Positions 48,105 to 56,485 of a DNA stretch of 64,000 bases are shown piece after piece. How positions within the stretch are numbered: position 1 is the first letter of the stretch; every line of letters begins with the position of its first letter. Source of the DNA: Leptospira ilyithenensis (GTDB lineage Bacteria; Spirochaetota; Leptospiria; Leptospirales; Leptospiraceae); the NCBI RefSeq assembly GCF_004771005.1, contig NZ_RQHV01000001.1, forward strand, positions 13,968-77,967, given 5' to 3'. The translations under genes were made by a program, and so were the position numbers. The notes under the pieces were generated by a model. It had not been told where the DNA came from. It saw only the letters and a list, made by a program, of their open reading frames with translations, and searched no databases.

Positions 48105-49963
48105 TAGACTTAAACTACATACTTACAAAATTTCCTTGGGAAGAAAAATACACCAAACAGGGAAAACCTTTGGATTTTTTTTGGGAGATAGAACTTAAAG
48201 TCACCAGAGAAGAAATCTGGCCTTATATCATAGATACTTCCTCATTCAACCAAAGAATGGGAATGTCCAAAATGAATTATATAGAGAAAGACGGCAAACT
48301 ATTCGGATCCGCCAAACAGGCCGGATTTAAAATGGAGTGGGAAGAAGTTCCTTGGGAATGGGAATACCTGAAAGAGATGAATAATGCCCGTATCTTCTCA
48401 AAAGGTTTCGGACATTATGTTCGCACGAAATATATTTTGGAGCCTTACGGAGAATCCAGATCAAAATTGTATGTTTATTTCGGTTGGATTCCTCGTAACT
48501 TTCTAATGAAGAAATTATTAATTTATGCAATGCCCAAACTGGAAGAGGATTATTTTACTACTTTTGCTGAAATCCAAAAGGAAATCCAAAGAAATACAAC
48601 CTCACTTCAAATAGGTGGGAATGTCGCGAGCCTGAAAGGTTTTGTGGCCGATCCCGAATGGAATAATGAAGAAAAACTTGATTTGGTGAAGCCGGACCTG
48701 ATTAAAAGCGGAGTGAAAGAAGACGTAATCGATTCCGTTTTTCATTGGATCAGAAACACAGGCGACAATGATCTGGATCGAATCCGAATCAAATATCTTA
48801 CCAAACTTCTCAAACACGATTTTGACGATCTATTATTGTTATTTTTATACGGAAGCAGATTGGGGATTTTTACGTTAAGTTGGGACATCGTATGTCCCCA
48901 TTGTAGAGGAGTAAGAACCTCCTTACAAAAGCTGGGTGATATGCCGGCAAAGGACGAATGTGAAGTTTGTGATGTGGAATTCGAAACCACCGGAAAGAAC
49001 TCGATTGAAGTAACATTTCACATTCACCCGTCTGTTCGTAAAATCGAAAAACAAATCTATTGCGCGGCGGAGCCGAACCGAAAAAGACATGTGCTTCTTT
49101 CCAAGTCGATTCCTCCGGGAAAAGCATTCTCGACGGAACTCTTGATTCAACCGGGAGTATTTCGTTTGAGAAAACAAGGAGAGTCCCGTTACCATCTTGT
49201 GGATGTGGATGATAAATTCGAATCTAAAGATATTATCTGGCTGGATAAAGAAGTCGCACAGGAAATGTATGTTCATACAAAACCGACTCTTGTGTTTCAA
49301 AATGAAGAAACAAAACCGATCACTATCATTTTAGAAGAAAGAAAAGAAGATCAAACCAGTCTCCGCCCCTCGGAATTGTTTAATTTTCCGGAATTCAGAG
49401 ATTTGTTTTCGGAAGAAGCAATTGCCACCAATCTGCAGTTAGATATTGGTCTTCAAACAATTTTATTTACCGATATCGTCGGCTCTACCAAATTTTATGA
49501 AACGGAAGGCGACCATGGTGCTTTTTTGCAAGTCCGGGAACATTTTGTCAAAACTTATCAGATCATGAAAAGAGAAAAGGGAGTTGTGGTGAAAACCATA
49601 GGAGACGCGGTAATGGCATCATTCCCTGCTCCGGTTTATGCAATTCGTGCTTCAAAAGAATTGCAAGAATGGTTTCACTCGGAAAATAAACATACCCCTG
49701 TGCGAATTCGAATTTCCATGCACTATGGCAGTTGTTTGGCGGTGAATCTGAACAGTAATATCGATTATTTCGGAAACACGATCAATTACGCGGCAAAGAT
49801 GCAATCTCATACGGAATCTGGAGAAATTTCTCTCAGTGAATCCGTTTTTCGGGATCAGGAAGTGAGAAAGTATTTTTTAGACAATGGAATCAAACTGAAG
49901 AAGCTCGATTTTCCTTTGTCCTGGGCGAATAGGACCGATTCCATTTATATTTGGAAACCTTAA
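48101..49963 (+). CDS. Class III adenylate/guanylate cyclase with SRPBCC-like and DUF5939 domains
   Basis: 620 residues. Order: SRPBCC/START-like N-terminal domain (about 15-165; ELKVTREEIWPYIIDTSSFN), DUF5939-like middle region (about 190-430) with CPHCRG and CEVCDVEFE cysteine pairs, and a cyclase domain (about 450-620). Metal-binding Asp458 (FTDIVGST) and Asp502 (KTIGDAVM) are present, and Asp555 (IDYFGNT) predicts ATP over GTP. The transition-state pair is Asn562 and Lys566; the usual Arg is Lys here. Cytosolic. ATG 48101 overlaps the GH5 stop (ATGA), so synthesis is coupled to the hydrolase. A lipid ligand for the N-terminal domain is possible. Confidence 0.9.
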   Translation: MIDLNYILTKFPWEEKYTKQGKPLDFFWEIELKVTREEIWPYIIDTSSFNQRMGMSKMNYIEKDGKLFGSAKQAGFKMEWEEVPWEWEYLKEMNNARIFSKGFGHYVRTKYILEPYGESRSKLYVYFGWIPRNFLMKKLLIYAMPKLEEDYFTTFAEIQKEIQRNTTSLQIGGNVASLKGFVADPEWNNEEKLDLVKPDLIKSGVKEDVIDSVFHWIRNTGDNDLDRIRIKYLTKLLKHDFDDLLLLFLYGSRLGIFTLSWDIVCPHCRGVRTSLQKLGDMPAKDECEVCDVEFETTGKNSIEVTFHIHPSVRKIEKQIYCAAEPNRKRHVLLSKSIPPGKAFSTELLIQPGVFRLRKQGESRYHLVDVDDKFESKDIIWLDKEVAQEMYVHTKPTLVFQNEETKPITIILEERKEDQTSLRPSELFNFPEFRDLFSEEAIATNLQLDIGLQTILFTDIVGSTKFYETEGDHGAFLQVREHFVKTYQIMKREKGVVVKTIGDAVMASFPAPVYAIRASKELQEWFHSENKHTPVRIRISMHYGSCLAVNLNSNIDYFGNTINYAAKMQSHTESGEISLSESVFRDQEVRKYFLDNGIKLKKLDFPLSWANRTDSIYIWKP

Positions 49964-49981
49964 ACCGAGAGAACAACAGGC

Positions 49982-50121
49982 AAAAAGGCGAACTTTTTTG
50001 TAAAAAATTTCCCTCAAGAAAGGAATGACTTGCTTTCCCATTGAATTCGTGTTAAAGGGAAAGCATTGGGTGGCTTTGTGGTTCACCCCACCCAATCAGG
50101 GCGGGGAGATCCGTTCTAAAA
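49982..50121 (+). repeat. Dispersed ~140-bp repeat, copy B
   Basis: AAAAAGGCGAAC (49982-49993), hairpin ATTGGGTGG / CCACCCAAT (50065-50096), AGGGCGGGGA and TTCTAAAA, in the same order and spacing as copy A (22539-22684). It starts 18 nt after the cyclase stop codon. A minus-strand frame through it (VNHKATQC) is not a gene. Confidence 0.8.
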
Positions 50122-50149
50122 CAGAAAACCCGGACACTATTTCTTACTT

Positions 50150-51469
50150 CTAAATCTTACCTGCACCTTGCAAACAGGATTGGACTCGGTTTTCCTTTCT
50201 TTCCGGAGCAAGCAATTTCACATAACTCTCTGCTAGGTTGTAATTTTGGGAAGTTACATTACAATTTACCGTTTCAAAAATCATAACACCGTCCCCCTGG
50301 TTTGATTTGAAATTCAATTTAGATGATTTTAAAATTTCCTGAAACACACGGAGGCAATTCTTTTCCGAAAAGTTTTGTCTGCAAATAATACTAAAATTAT
50401 CAGGAGCATCAAAATAAAGCCAAGTTTTATCCCCTCCTTCTCTTGCATTCACGGAAGAAAATCCGGGCAAAGAAAGGGTGAGCGATTTTTTATAAGTATC
50501 CGATAAATTGCATACCAAATTGACCGAATATTCCTTTGACTCACCGTCATCATTTGCATCCAAGTTCGCCGAACAATAAGCAGACTTTTTTTTCCCAAAC
50601 TCCAAACTGTCTTTAAAATATCCGTTAACCGTATTGAACTGGGAAGTCGTAGAGTCGGTCCTTCCAACGGAACGATTACTTTTATTGGAAACGCCGGGAT
50701 ACTCGAAAGCCCAACCGTTCAGAGTGTTCACATAAGTTTCGTAAATTACAGATTTACGTGTATTAGGTGAAATATAACGAAATGATATTTTTTTGCCAAG
50801 GATCAAATCGGAAATAGTTTCGGAATTTTCGAAGACGGCATTCGCCTTCCAATCCACTTGAATGGTTTTGCTGATTCCGTAAACAATCGCAGGAGAAGGG
50901 GCCCAATTTCCATTAGGAAGTTTGACTTCAATCGGACCCGGATCAATCGAGATATCGTTTACCGTACAACTGAGAACCCCAGAATCGTATTCCGAATTTC
51001 TACTCATATAAATACCGAAACCGCAAGGACCGATCGGATTCTTATCTACGATCGCATTGACCCGATCCGTAAACGCATTTTTGATTTTATCATCCGCTAC
51101 ATTTGCAGAGATTTCCAGTTTATAGAAAGAACCGATTTGTTCTTCTTTTAGAATTTTATAATTTGAAATGTAACCGCTGGACTCGGCAATCACCTTCTGA
51201 GAAACAAGCTCACCCTCCTCCGAACTGGAAGAAGAACTGATATAAGTTCCCAAAGCCCTTTGCACACAATCTTTAAAAGCCGAATGGAGGGCCTCCGTTT
51301 TTGCCTTATCTATTTTTTTGGCAAAAACAATCGATTCTCCTTTCGCATAACAACTATCAGAATTTGTGTTTTCCCTTGATGCCGAAGTTTCGTTTGCAGT
51401 GCTAGCGCAAGACTGGAAAATTACGAGATTAAAAAAAATGACTAAGGCTGGGATCAAATTTGTCTTCAT
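50150..51469 (-). CDS. Lipoprotein with LPP20/FlgT-N-like domain
   Basis: 439 residues. Lipoprotein signal MKTNLIPALVIFFNLVIF then QSC (Cys21). Residues about 40-130 (KAKTEALHSAFKDCVQRALG, VIAESSGYISNYKILKEEQI, YKLEISANVADDKI) have the pattern of the LPP20/FlgT N-terminal domain, common in outer-membrane-associated lipoproteins. The rest is beta-rich with about eight cysteines, likely disulphide-bonded. No catalytic motif. Stands alone, divergent from a DoxX-like gene. Confidence 0.75.
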   Translation of the reverse strand: MKTNLIPALVIFFNLVIFQSCASTANETSASRENTNSDSCYAKGESIVFAKKIDKAKTEALHSAFKDCVQRALGTYISSSSSSEEGELVSQKVIAESSGYISNYKILKEEQIGSFYKLEISANVADDKIKNAFTDRVNAIVDKNPIGPCGFGIYMSRNSEYDSGVLSCTVNDISIDPGPIEVKLPNGNWAPSPAIVYGISKTIQVDWKANAVFENSETISDLILGKKISFRYISPNTRKSVIYETYVNTLNGWAFEYPGVSNKSNRSVGRTDSTTSQFNTVNGYFKDSLEFGKKKSAYCSANLDANDDGESKEYSVNLVCNLSDTYKKSLTLSLPGFSSVNAREGGDKTWLYFDAPDNFSIICRQNFSEKNCLRVFQEILKSSKLNFKSNQGDGVMIFETVNCNVTSQNYNLAESYVKLLAPERKENRVQSCLQGAGKI

Positions 51470-51643
51470 ATATTAAGAAGGAAGTCTAGCGGAAAGTAGT
51501 AAAAAAGAAATCAAATTTATTAAGACATGCAGGGTATTTGAACCTATCTTCCGAATTTCTCCTACAAAGACAGAAACCTTCGATATTTCCGCCCGATTTT
51601 ACAATCCGTTGAATTCATACAGCTTTGCTAATAATGATTGAAA

Positions 51644-51694
51644 CCGATTCTTTAAATTGAAAAAATGACTGATTAAATTCAAATTTAGAATCGG
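51644..51694 (+). promoter_or_regulatory. Inverted repeat overlapping the RBS of the DoxX-like gene
   Basis: CCGATTC (51644-51650, extended by TTTAAATT) pairs with AATTTAGAATCGG ending at 51694. GGAG, the ribosome-binding site 9 nt before ATG 51706, begins at the last two bases of the right arm. A hairpin could therefore hide the site. Sequence reading only. Confidence 0.4.
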
Positions 51695-51705
51695 AGCAAA
51701 TCAAT

Positions 51706-52110
51706 ATGGAATCTCAGAGTGTTTCAAAAGTTCAATTATGGTCGGGTCGGGTACTAAGCGGTCTTGCTATTGCCTTCTTACTTCTTGACGGCATAGGGAA
51801 GTTTTTTCTGGAGAGTATGCCCAAGGAAGCGCTGGAAGACGCAGCGAAACTGGACTATCCGATAGAAATCATGCCATACATAGGCATCACCTTACTTATC
51901 TGCACCGTCTTATATGCTTTACCCAAAACTACGGTGCTTGGAGCGATTTTACTAACTGGTTACCTTGGTGGTGCAGTTGCTTCCCACGTTAGAATACTAA
52001 ACCCTTGGGGAAGCCATATACTCTTTCCTGTTTACGTTGGCATTTTCATTTGGCTGGGTTTATATCTAAGAACACCAGAACTGCGTGCATTCATTCCTTG
52101 GAGAAAATAA
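51706..52110 (+). CDS. DoxX-like family membrane protein
   Basis: 134 residues with four membrane helices (about 15-30, 52-70, 75-92, 100-118). GRVLSGLAIAFLLLDGIGKF and the ILNPWGSHILFPVYVGIF ending are typical of DoxX-like proteins. The family is linked to thiol/quinone or redox functions in some bacteria, but activity is not predictable here. A monocistronic gene; its ribosome-binding site lies beside an inverted repeat. Confidence 0.85.
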   Translation: MESQSVSKVQLWSGRVLSGLAIAFLLLDGIGKFFLESMPKEALEDAAKLDYPIEIMPYIGITLLICTVLYALPKTTVLGAILLTGYLGGAVASHVRILNPWGSHILFPVYVGIFIWLGLYLRTPELRAFIPWRK

Positions 52111-52310
52111 AGACCAACAAACAGAGATAAGATTAATTTTACATATACTATGTATTAAAAAACGAAAGAAAATACGATTCTTCTTCTTTCGTTATTTTTC
52201 ATCCCTGCAGGATTCTTATATTTGAGAGTTCAATCAAATTTTACTCGGGTTAGATATCTAACTTTTTCCATCCGGATTCTTTCCTTTATATTGAAACAAA
52301 CCTAACGGGC

Positions 52311-52416
52311 AAAACACGAACTTATTCGAATCATTTTGCAAAACCCACCGCTTCACTTTACAATCTAAAGGCGATATGGTAAAAGGAACGCATTGGGTGG
52401 CTTTGTGGTTAACCAC
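52311..52416 (+). repeat. Dispersed ~140-bp repeat, copy C (right end replaced)
   Basis: ACGAACTT (from 52316) stands 73 nt before CATTGGGTGG (52391-52400), as in copies A and B. The right hairpin arm is missing; instead a 12-bp palindrome GTGGTTAACCAC (52405-52416) ends it, and repeat 2 begins 8 nt later. Confidence 0.7.
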
Positions 52417-52423
52417 ACTTTCT

Positions 52424-52482
52424 TCTCGCGCCAATGGAAACGAAAGAAGTATTCGAAGAATCATCAGCAAAGCTGATCTCGG
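52424..52482 (+). repeat. Dispersed repeat 2, copy C
   Basis: About 60 nt alignable with 39671-39730, including the identical ATCATCAGCAAAGCTG. CAGC-aaa-GCTG within it can fold as a small hairpin. Joined directly to copy C of the 140-bp repeat, suggesting a composite element. Confidence 0.65.
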
Positions 52483-52656
52483 ACGGAGAATCGTAAATCA
52501 TCCGCAAAATAATTTTAGTCAAATATCCCAACTCTTTCGACTTTTATAGATTTTTCACCAAAAAGAAGACTCAGTTCTCCAACATATTGGATTAGAGCGA
52601 AAACTGCCAAATTATCCGGTTGAAAAAATTTCACAAAAGGAAGTAAAAGTTTTCGG

Positions 52657-52700
52657 AATAATATTGACATTAATTTCATTTTTGACAATTCTCTCATTTA
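52657..52700 (+). promoter_or_regulatory. Element shared with the dioxygenase promoter (copy 1)
   Basis: 44 nt, about 38 identical to 58812-58855, beginning AATAATATTGACAT. Contains two TTGACA hexamers 18 nt apart (52664 and 52682) in both copies. TATTCTCAT (52707-52715) follows and also occurs at the TetR gene. Likely promoter plus operator for the hydroxylase gene, possibly the TetR site. Confidence 0.6.
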
Positions 52701-52788
52701 ATAAAATATTCTCATATCTAAATCACAAAGTCCGTAAAGGCTTTCTCAAATATTTTTGGATTAGGAATTTGTTATCCGAGGGGATCAG

Positions 52789-54432
52789 TTGAAAGAGGAA
52801 TCAGAGACCAAATATGACGTAATTATCGTAGGCCTAGGACCGACAGGTGCAGTGCTTGCGAATATTTTAGGAAAGTATGGCCATTCAGTGGGAATCTTCG
52901 AAAGGGAAGAAGATCTGTATTATGCCCCTCGCGCAGTTCATTTTGATGATGAGATCATGCGCATCTTTCAAGCAATCGGACTTTGGAAAGAAATTCATTC
53001 TACAAGTGAAGCATTCAAAAATATGGAATTTCATTTGAAACCGAAAGGGAAACCGATATTCACTCAAAAGATCGGAAACCAAGACAACAAATATGGACAT
53101 GAAGGAGCTTTTTGGTTCCACCAACCCACTTTGGAATTGCAGCTTAGAAACGGATTGAAACGTTTTTCCTCCGTTGTTTCCCATCTGGGTTATGAAGTGA
53201 AAGAAATATCACCAAATATTGATTATGTTAAAGTTTCCTGCAAAAATAAAAAAGGAAATCAAATCACTGCCAGCGGCAAATACCTTATCGGCTGTGACGG
53301 CGGAAAAAGTGCAATCAGAAAGTACATGCAAATCGGTCTTCATACTGCAGATTTTGACGAATCATGGGTGGTAATAGATACAAAAACACGTTCAGGACAG
53401 AAAGAAAGTTCACTACCGAAAGTGCATATTCAAGTATGTAACCCAAAACAACCAGTCACCTATGTTCCATTAGCTGGTCCGTATTATGAATGGCAATTTA
53501 TGACAGTAGGAGACAGATCGGAAAAACAGGCAACCGACCCTTCTTTTGTAAGAGAGCAGTTGAGAGAGTTCGTAGATTTGAACCTGATTGAGATTAACAG
53601 AATCGCCTATTATAAGTTTCACGGACTCTGGGCAAAACAATGGAAAAACGGAAGAGTGTTACTTGCAGGAGATTCCGCACATCAGATGCCTCCTTTTTTG
53701 GGACAAGGAATGTGTTCCGGAGTAAGAGACGCTCATAACTTGGGCTGGAAACTGCACCTGGTACTTACCGGCAAAGCCGATGATCAATTTTTAGATAGTT
53801 ACGAACAGGAAAGATCCCCGCATGTGCAATCAGTAATCAAAGGTGCAATGCTTTTAGGCAGACTGATTCAGACCAAAAACAAGTTCGTTGCCTTCTTTAG
53901 AAACAATTTTCTTTTTCGATTGGGTAGGCTCGTCCCATTCTATGGAAATATTATTTACAAACTTGCAAATCGTAAACGCCCGTTACAAGAAGGAATTTTC
54001 GGCAAGAATCGGAAAAGACTTGCTGGTCATTTAATCATTCAACCTAAGGTTTCAGTTAAAAACGGGGATCCGGTTCTTTTCGATTCATTGATCGGTGACC
54101 ATTTTGTAATTCTTACGAGGGATGACCAATTGAAACATTACAGATCCTCTATAACCGAACTATCATGCCTTATTCCACTGAAAGAGATTTCATTTAACAG
54201 TGTTTCCTATGCGGAAGCCATTCAGGATACAGAAGGAAAATTCAAAAAACTATTTGATCAACATAACTTAGATTTTGTGATTATTCGTCCTGACAGATAT
54301 GTTTTTGACGGAGGAAAGAAAGAAGAATTCCCTTTTGTTTCAAACCATCTGATACGGCAAATTTCAGTTCGATCCGCCATAACTTCCAAGATGGAAATAA
54401 AACAAGAAGAAACAGCAGGGAGATCCTTATGA
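52789..54432 (+). CDS. FAD-dependent aromatic hydroxylase, MhpA-like
   Basis: 547 residues from TTG 52789, with GAGGGG 6-11 nt upstream. PheA/TfdB-type flavoprotein monooxygenase: FAD Rossmann loop VGLGPTGAV (Gly15, 17, 20), second motif IGCDGGKSAIR, and GD box LLAGDSAHQMPPFLGQGM (Asp295). This last stretch closely follows MhpA, the 3-(3-hydroxyphenyl)propionate 2-hydroxylase, although the substrate here may differ. Uses NAD(P)H and O2 to hydroxylate a phenolic ring. Start of the aromatic cluster; the second monooxygenase overlaps its stop by 4 bp. Confidence 0.9.
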   Translation: MKEESETKYDVIIVGLGPTGAVLANILGKYGHSVGIFEREEDLYYAPRAVHFDDEIMRIFQAIGLWKEIHSTSEAFKNMEFHLKPKGKPIFTQKIGNQDNKYGHEGAFWFHQPTLELQLRNGLKRFSSVVSHLGYEVKEISPNIDYVKVSCKNKKGNQITASGKYLIGCDGGKSAIRKYMQIGLHTADFDESWVVIDTKTRSGQKESSLPKVHIQVCNPKQPVTYVPLAGPYYEWQFMTVGDRSEKQATDPSFVREQLREFVDLNLIEINRIAYYKFHGLWAKQWKNGRVLLAGDSAHQMPPFLGQGMCSGVRDAHNLGWKLHLVLTGKADDQFLDSYEQERSPHVQSVIKGAMLLGRLIQTKNKFVAFFRNNFLFRLGRLVPFYGNIIYKLANRKRPLQEGIFGKNRKRLAGHLIIQPKVSVKNGDPVLFDSLIGDHFVILTRDDQLKHYRSSITELSCLIPLKEISFNSVSYAEAIQDTEGKFKKLFDQHNLDFVIIRPDRYVFDGGKKEEFPFVSNHLIRQISVRSAITSKMEIKQEETAGRSL

Positions 54433-56075
54433 TTCAAACCCCCGTTCTAGTAGTAGGAGGCGGTCCCGTTGGACTTGCACTTTCTTTAACATTAAGCAAA
54501 TACGGAATCAATTCATATTTAATTAACAACCGTTCAACTACGACCAATCATCCTCGCTTGGATGTAGTGAATTGCCGATCCATGGAAATATTTAGACGGA
54601 TTGGTCTATCGGATAAAATCAGGAACGCGGGAAATCCTATTTCTTCCAATCAATATTGTTCGTTCGCCGCTTCGGCTAACGGTCCGTACTACAGCGTCAT
54701 GTCAGATCGAAATTTCATCTACCAGCCAGTAAAGGAAGCTAATAGAAAGCTTATGACCGTTAAAGATGGTAGCCTACCTTTGGAATCCATGCAAAGAATT
54801 CCTCAGATGCATTTGGAACCGGTTTTACTGGAAGAAGCGGAAAAAGATCCGAATATTGAAGTGAGATTCGGTTGGGAACTTTTCGGTTTCGAGCAAGATG
54901 AAACAGGCGTTACAGCGCTTATTCAAAACGTAGAGACGGGAGAAAATACAAACATACGTTCCGAATATCTGATCGGTTGCGACGGGGCACTCAGCAAAGT
55001 CCGTAATTTTCTAAATATAGACTATGAAGGAACCAGAGATCTCTTGGGAGAATTATTCATTATACATCTGAAATCCGATGAAATTTCCTCCTTGTACCCA
55101 AACAAAGAATCTTATTGGCACACTTGGATTTCCAACCCCGAATTCACCGGTCTTCTGGTCTCACCGGACGCAAGCAAAAACGATTTTATTTTGCACAGAC
55201 CGTTTGCACCGAAAAAAGGGGAGTCCGTCGAATCCGTCATCGACAAAGCCATCGGTAAAAAACTGAAATACGAAGTGATTCAATCGGGTCCATGGCGCCC
55301 TCAATTCATAGTCGCAGAATCCTTTGGCCACAAACGGGTGTTTATTGTCGGAGACGCCACCCATCAGTATATGCCCACGGGAGGACTTGGCATGAACACA
55401 GGCCTATGTGAAGCCTACGACCTCTCATGGAAGCTAGCGGCAGTTTTACGAGGTTGGGGAGGCATGAATCTATTGGATTCGTATGAATCGGAAAGACGTC
55501 CTATTGCACTTAGAAACAGAGAACATGTCAAAAAATGCGCTGCTTCCGTTTTCGAGGCTCAGTTCGCACGAAACGAAAAGATGTTGGACGACTCCAAAGA
55601 AGGAGAATCGATTCGAATCCGAATGAAACATGAATTTGAAACCAAGGTATCAAGGCTTTACGAATCCCTTGGAATCGAAATCGGCTATCGTTATCAAAAC
55701 TCACCCATTATCGAAAAAGAAGAAGGACAAGAACCTCCTTACGAAGAAATCAAATATATTCCTACGACCTGGCCCGGTTCAAGATTACCAAGTGTGTTTA
55801 GAAAGGATGGAACCGCTTTGTTCGACGAGCTGGGCACGGGCGAATTCACCTTACTTGTATTATCCGAATCTACGGAAGATACGGAATCTATTTCCCAAGC
55901 AGCACAAAAATTGAATGTCCCTTTGAAAATAATAAAGATAGAAGAGACGGAGATAGGAAAGGTATACGAGAAAAAATTCATACTAGTTCGACCGGACGAA
56001 CACGTAGCTTGGAGAGGAGATCGTCTGCCTTCGGATAGTTTTGCTCTTTTAAACAAAGTCAGAGGAGAAAAATGA
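54429..56075 (+). CDS. Second FAD-dependent aromatic hydroxylase (PheA/TfdB-like)
   Basis: 548 residues. VVGGGPVGLALSLTLSKYG (FAD loop), DVVNCRSMEIFRRIGL, IGCDGALSKVR, GD box FIVGDATHQYMPTGGLGMNT (Asp309), and a C-terminal thioredoxin-like region (about 440-548; ending in RPDEHVAWRG) as in phenol/2,4-dichlorophenol hydroxylases. A paralogue of the preceding gene in family but clearly distinct. Two hydroxylases in tandem suggest two successive ring hydroxylations or a broad substrate range. ATGA overlaps on both sides. Confidence 0.9.
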   Translation: MIQTPVLVVGGGPVGLALSLTLSKYGINSYLINNRSTTTNHPRLDVVNCRSMEIFRRIGLSDKIRNAGNPISSNQYCSFAASANGPYYSVMSDRNFIYQPVKEANRKLMTVKDGSLPLESMQRIPQMHLEPVLLEEAEKDPNIEVRFGWELFGFEQDETGVTALIQNVETGENTNIRSEYLIGCDGALSKVRNFLNIDYEGTRDLLGELFIIHLKSDEISSLYPNKESYWHTWISNPEFTGLLVSPDASKNDFILHRPFAPKKGESVESVIDKAIGKKLKYEVIQSGPWRPQFIVAESFGHKRVFIVGDATHQYMPTGGLGMNTGLCEAYDLSWKLAAVLRGWGGMNLLDSYESERRPIALRNREHVKKCAASVFEAQFARNEKMLDDSKEGESIRIRMKHEFETKVSRLYESLGIEIGYRYQNSPIIEKEEGQEPPYEEIKYIPTTWPGSRLPSVFRKDGTALFDELGTGEFTLLVLSESTEDTESISQAAQKLNVPLKIIKIEETEIGKVYEKKFILVRPDEHVAWRGDRLPSDSFALLNKVRGEK

Positions 56076-56458
56076 TCACTTTCAAAAATATAATCTTAGC
56101 ACCTAAGTTTTCCATACTCCTTTTAACAATGTATTATTTTTTAAAACGATCTCATTCCAAACGAATGAAAGAATTATTATCGGAAACGGATTTCGTATTG
56201 CAAATTCGAACGGAAAAAGGAAACAGAGGCGGTTATTTCAGTTTAAAAGACCGGAATCTTTCTTTTGATTTCGGAATCCATCCTTCTCCTGATTTTTCTC
56301 AGATTTGGAAAACATCACAGGATGCTTATATTACTTTGAGCAAAAGAAATGAAACGGAAATACTCCGAGCTTATGAAGCGGGAAAGTACAGAATGAACGG
56401 AAGTTTTCTCATCGGACTTTGGTTTGCGGAAGTCACAAAAATTTCCATCCCACGCTAA
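56072..56458 (+). CDS. SCP2-like sterol/lipid-binding domain protein
   Basis: 128 residues. A hydrophobic N-terminal segment (about 8-24) and a single domain whose pattern (QIRTEKGNRGGYFSLKDRNL, QIWKTSQDAYITLSKRNETE, YEAGKYRMNGSFLIGLWF) fits SCP2-type lipid/sterol carriers: a beta sheet followed by the helix-GKxxxxG ending. Assignment is by pattern only. It is translationally coupled to the second hydroxylase, so it may hold or present a hydrophobic aromatic substrate at the membrane. Confidence 0.6.
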   Translation: MITFKNIILAPKFSILLLTMYYFLKRSHSKRMKELLSETDFVLQIRTEKGNRGGYFSLKDRNLSFDFGIHPSPDFSQIWKTSQDAYITLSKRNETEILRAYEAGKYRMNGSFLIGLWFAEVTKISIPR

Positions 56459-56485
56459 AACAACCGACCCAAGGAAATATAAAAT

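Larger units (their letters stand above)
52111..52788. other. 678-bp gap with repeats and the hydroxylase promoter region
   Basis: Contains repeat copy C (52311-52416), repeat 2 (52424-52482), and, near the right end, the element shared with the dioxygenase gene (52657-52700). 52515-52697 holds a 60-codon minus-strand frame without recognisable features that I do not call a gene. 52111-52300 shows nothing more than AT-rich sequence. Confidence 0.7.

Noticed and set aside
49877..50095. Minus-strand frame containing VNHKATQC
   Set aside because: It runs through repeat copy B. A similar peptide arises at 52258-52470 only because the DNA repeat is shared; this is not protein homology.
52258..52470. 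Minus-strand 70-codon frame with VNHKATQC
   Set aside because: Runs through repeat copies in the non-coding gap; no start signal and no conserved length between copies.
52515..52697. 60-codon minus-strand frame
   Set aside because: No recognisable domain, crosses the likely promoter element of the hydroxylase, and has no ribosome-binding site. A gene remnant cannot be excluded.
52789..56075. Two hydroxylases as a recent tandem duplication
   Set aside because: Same family but low identity outside the FAD motifs and different C-termini, so they are old paralogues or separate acquisitions.
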